Origin: Zasmidium citrigriseum | Taxonomy: Eukaryota; Ascomycota; Dothideomycetes; Mycosphaerellales; Mycosphaerellaceae | Length of the DNA: 64,000 nt | Assembly (NCBI GenBank): GCA_002786025.1 | Contig: NHNW01000001.1 | Span: 620,001 to 684,000 of the forward strand | Reading direction: 5' to 3' | Shown: positions 61,957-64,000 of the stretch, one piece after another | Numbering within the stretch: position 1 is the first letter of the stretch | Layout: every line of letters begins with the position of its first letter | Notes under the pieces: generated by a model | The model's database searches: none | Seen by the model: the letters and a program-made list of their open reading frames with translations, nothing else | Told to the model about the DNA's origin: nothing | Program-made: the position numbers and the translations under genes

Positions 61957-62774
61957 GCAAAGTTATTGGAAAGGATCAGACATGGGTGGAATCGCTTCAT
62001 TGGAGCAGCGAGAGTATGGCAATACATGTGGTTAGCGTAGGCCGAGGCAGATGTAGATGCGGGCAGTGGCGCAGGGCCTGAACTCTAAATCCTCATTCCA
62101 GTGCCGAATTCCAGAAGTGGATTTAGCAGAATATGGCAAAGTTAGGGATTCAAATGGGTCGAAATAAGCCTGCTGGAGACAATGGAATCGACACAGAATG
62201 AAGATCGCTTACTCCTTTTCAGCTGCCATGTCTGAGAGCAGGGCCGAGGAGACCAAGTCCAAGACCGCGATGATGGAGATAGAACGGGACCGATGTCAAG
62301 TAGAGCCCTGAAGCTTTGATACTGTGACCTTTATTCAGGACATGCAAAGTAATACATTCCCATGTAGTTCCTGCACCCAATTCAAGAGGTGAAGTGAAGA
62401 AAAGGTTGTAAAGTTTATGTCAGCACTGACTCCGCCATCTCAAAATGGCAGGTCTAGCGAAAATCTTGGCACTCGAGGCATTTGTCAAGCTGACGGATTG
62501 CTTGCACTAGCATTTCAAGCCACAGCTGGGGCATTGGCATTCGATGCGTTTCGAGCTGCACGCGAGCTCCAGTATAAATATCTACCATCTGAACAAGTAT
62601 GTGAGTTTAATGTCTTCAGAAGAGAGCAACAGCAAGAAGCAAAACACCACATCGTTTCCCTTCAAAACAGCAGCAACTCTCATAGCAGTCCTCGCAATCA
62701 CTCTGGCTTTCTACACTCCTCTCCGAGCAACTCTCTCTAAGCTCCCCAGAACAACAAATCTCACACAGCGCACA
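61957..62774. other. divergent intergenic region / pirin leader
   Basis: 818 bp between the GT31-like gene and the pirin start chosen here. The pirin frame stays open upstream to 62544 and includes an optional hydrophobic segment. No other gene seen. Confidence 0.5.
62573..62580 (+). promoter_or_regulatory. TATA box upstream of the pirin gene
   Basis: TATAAATA. With usual spacing, transcription would start near 62605-62640, i.e. at or after the ATG at 62610. That favours use of the ATG at 62775 in the cytosolic form. Confidence 0.45.
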
Positions 62775-63593
62775 ATGGCAACCACAACTGCCACCACGAA
62801 CGGCACGTCAAACCTCAAAATCACCAAACGCCCCTGGAACGCCCGCGGCCACGCAGACCACGGCTGGCTCTACACCTTCCACACCTTCTCCTTCGCCTCC
62901 TACTACGACCCCCGACACGAAAGCTTCGGACCCCTTCGCGTAATAAACGAAGACCGCGTCGAACGAGGCACAGGTTTCGGCAAACACAGCCATGCCGAAT
63001 TCGGGATCTGGAGCTACATCCTCTCTGGCGAGCTCGAGCACCGCGACTCTATGGGGAATCTCGAGAAACTCCGTCGAGGGGAGGTACAATTCACCAACGC
63101 GGGGACGGGGATAAGTCACTCGGAGTATAACCGGAATGAAGAGGAGGATTGTCATTTCATTCAGATTTGGTCGAAGTTGGACAAGAGGGGGTTGAAGCCG
63201 AGTTATTGTACGAGGAAGTATCCGGATGAGATGAAGAAGGATCGGCTTTTGAGGATTATTGAGGCGAAGGAGAGGCATAAGGGGAAAGACGGGCCGCATG
63301 AGCCGATTGAGATTCATGCGGATTTGAGTATGAGTGCTTCGATTCTGGCGCCGGGGAAGAAGGTCGAGCATGAGTTGGTCAAGGAGGGGGAGAGGAATGT
63401 TTATTTGCATGTGGTTATGAGTGATCGGAAGCAGCCCAAGACGGGTGGTGCGAAGATCCAGGTTGGGGATGTTGAGTTGGGTGAGGGCGATGGAGCGTAT
63501 GTGACGGGGGCTACTGGGCCCGGGAATATTGAGATTGAGAGTGTTGGCGACAAGAATGCGGAGTTCTTGTTGTTCGATATGGGCGAGAAGTGA
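62775..63593 (+). CDS. pirin family protein (cupin)
   Basis: Single exon, 272 residues from the ATG at 62775 (context CACAATGGC). The pirin signature is complete: GWLYTFHTFSFASYYDPRHE, the metal-site His cluster in FGKHSHAEFGIWSYILSGELEHRDS (two His of HSH and the later His/Glu), then the GEVQFTNAGTGISHSEYN block; the C-terminal cupin half follows. Pirins bind iron and some bacterial members oxidise quercetin; in eukaryotes they act as nuclear redox-linked cofactors. The job here is unknown. In-frame ATGs at 62610 and 62544 would add 55-77 residues including a hydrophobic segment (ATLIAVLAITLAFY), which could make a membrane-anchored or mitochondrial form. From about 63100 the codon use turns abruptly G-rich, as seen in the coiled-coil gene at 32412. 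Confidence 0.9.
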   Translation: MATTTATTNGTSNLKITKRPWNARGHADHGWLYTFHTFSFASYYDPRHESFGPLRVINEDRVERGTGFGKHSHAEFGIWSYILSGELEHRDSMGNLEKLRRGEVQFTNAGTGISHSEYNRNEEEDCHFIQIWSKLDKRGLKPSYCTRKYPDEMKKDRLLRIIEAKERHKGKDGPHEPIEIHADLSMSASILAPGKKVEHELVKEGERNVYLHVVMSDRKQPKTGGAKIQVGDVELGEGDGAYVTGATGPGNIEIESVGDKNAEFLLFDMGEK

Positions 63594-64000
63594 TGGGATC
63601 CACGTTTAGACATGTAGCGATTCGAAGCGATTTCCTTCCTCTGAACATTCACTCACTTGATCGTGCTTGACGGAAGCTGTCTTTGCAAACGGAGAAAGGT
63701 GCAATCATCAACATGTGTTGAGTAATCGCTTTTCCATCGAATTCGATACCATCCCTCGCCAACACTTCTCCCGACATCTGACCATCGCCCACAACCCGAT
63801 AGGCAATCCATACGGCCATCCCTCAGAGTCCAGAACAAGATGTTTCATTACAACACCGACCACGCAACACAAGTGGCCGGGGTGCAGCGCAGCACAACCC
63901 AATTCAGGCAAAAGCCCTCTCTATTACGACGACAAGTGGTAGGGGTTTCCCTTGCTTAGCACAATGCCTAGAGATTTAGAAGAGAACGATACCTGCCAAG
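63594..64000. other. right-edge intergenic region
   Basis: 407 bp after the pirin stop. Only short frames (up to 91 codons) without recognisable content; a gene could begin beyond the window. Confidence 0.5.

Overview
The window reads as nuclear DNA of a filamentous ascomycete, most likely a dothideomycete. The signs are short introns of 45-122 bp with GT...CTAAC/CTGAC...AG signals, fungal-only families (HET-domain proteins, a PNP-type NOD-like receptor, a surface NADase with a TNT domain, an APSES factor) and a block of extreme RIP (CpA to TpA mutation). Genes are dense on both strands, and I resolved exon joins by hand where frames and family motifs agreed. The genus call is inference; no species is claimed.

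Layout, left to right. 0-10 kb: a small secreted protein (-), an M81/MlrC-like metallopeptidase (-), a tandem pair of HET-domain genes (+) and a small lysine-rich SANT-like protein (+). 10-17 kb: a CCCH/CCHC zinc-finger protein with an Arg/Asp/Glu-rich tail (-), and elongation factor 2 (-). 17-32 kb: a third HET-domain gene of another subtype (+), the 3271-residue lipid-transfer protein Csf1 (-) and, divergently, an RBM26/27-like RNA-binding protein (+). 32-45 kb: a coiled-coil protein (+), a large membrane protein (+), a four-exon secreted protein (-), an RNF14-like RBR ubiquitin ligase (-), dolichyl-diphosphatase (+), a GNAT acetyltransferase (-) and an LYR-like protein (-).

44.76-50.61 kb is a 5.85-kb relic bounded by 38-bp inverted repeats, with an inside stripped of CA and TG dinucleotides. 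I read it as a RIP-inactivated DNA transposon of unrecognised family. One decayed reading frame is still visible in it (148 codons with only three stops).

50.8-64 kb: an Mbp1-type APSES/ankyrin cell-cycle factor (+), a small membrane protein (-), a secreted TNT-domain NADase (-), a six-exon PNP-NACHT-ankyrin receptor (+) whose P-loop lies largely on a 25-bp micro-exon, a type II GT31 glycosyltransferase (-) and a pirin (+).

Two themes stand out. Housekeeping genes (eEF2, Csf1, RBM26-like, RNF14-like, dolichyl-diphosphatase, Mbp1-like) are interleaved with self/non-self recognition genes (three HET genes, one NLR-like gene) and a secreted NADase that is divergent from the NLR. A heavily mutated transposon sits within 200 bp of the start codon of a probably essential cell-cycle regulator. 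No tRNA, rRNA, CRISPR array or plasmid-like feature was seen.
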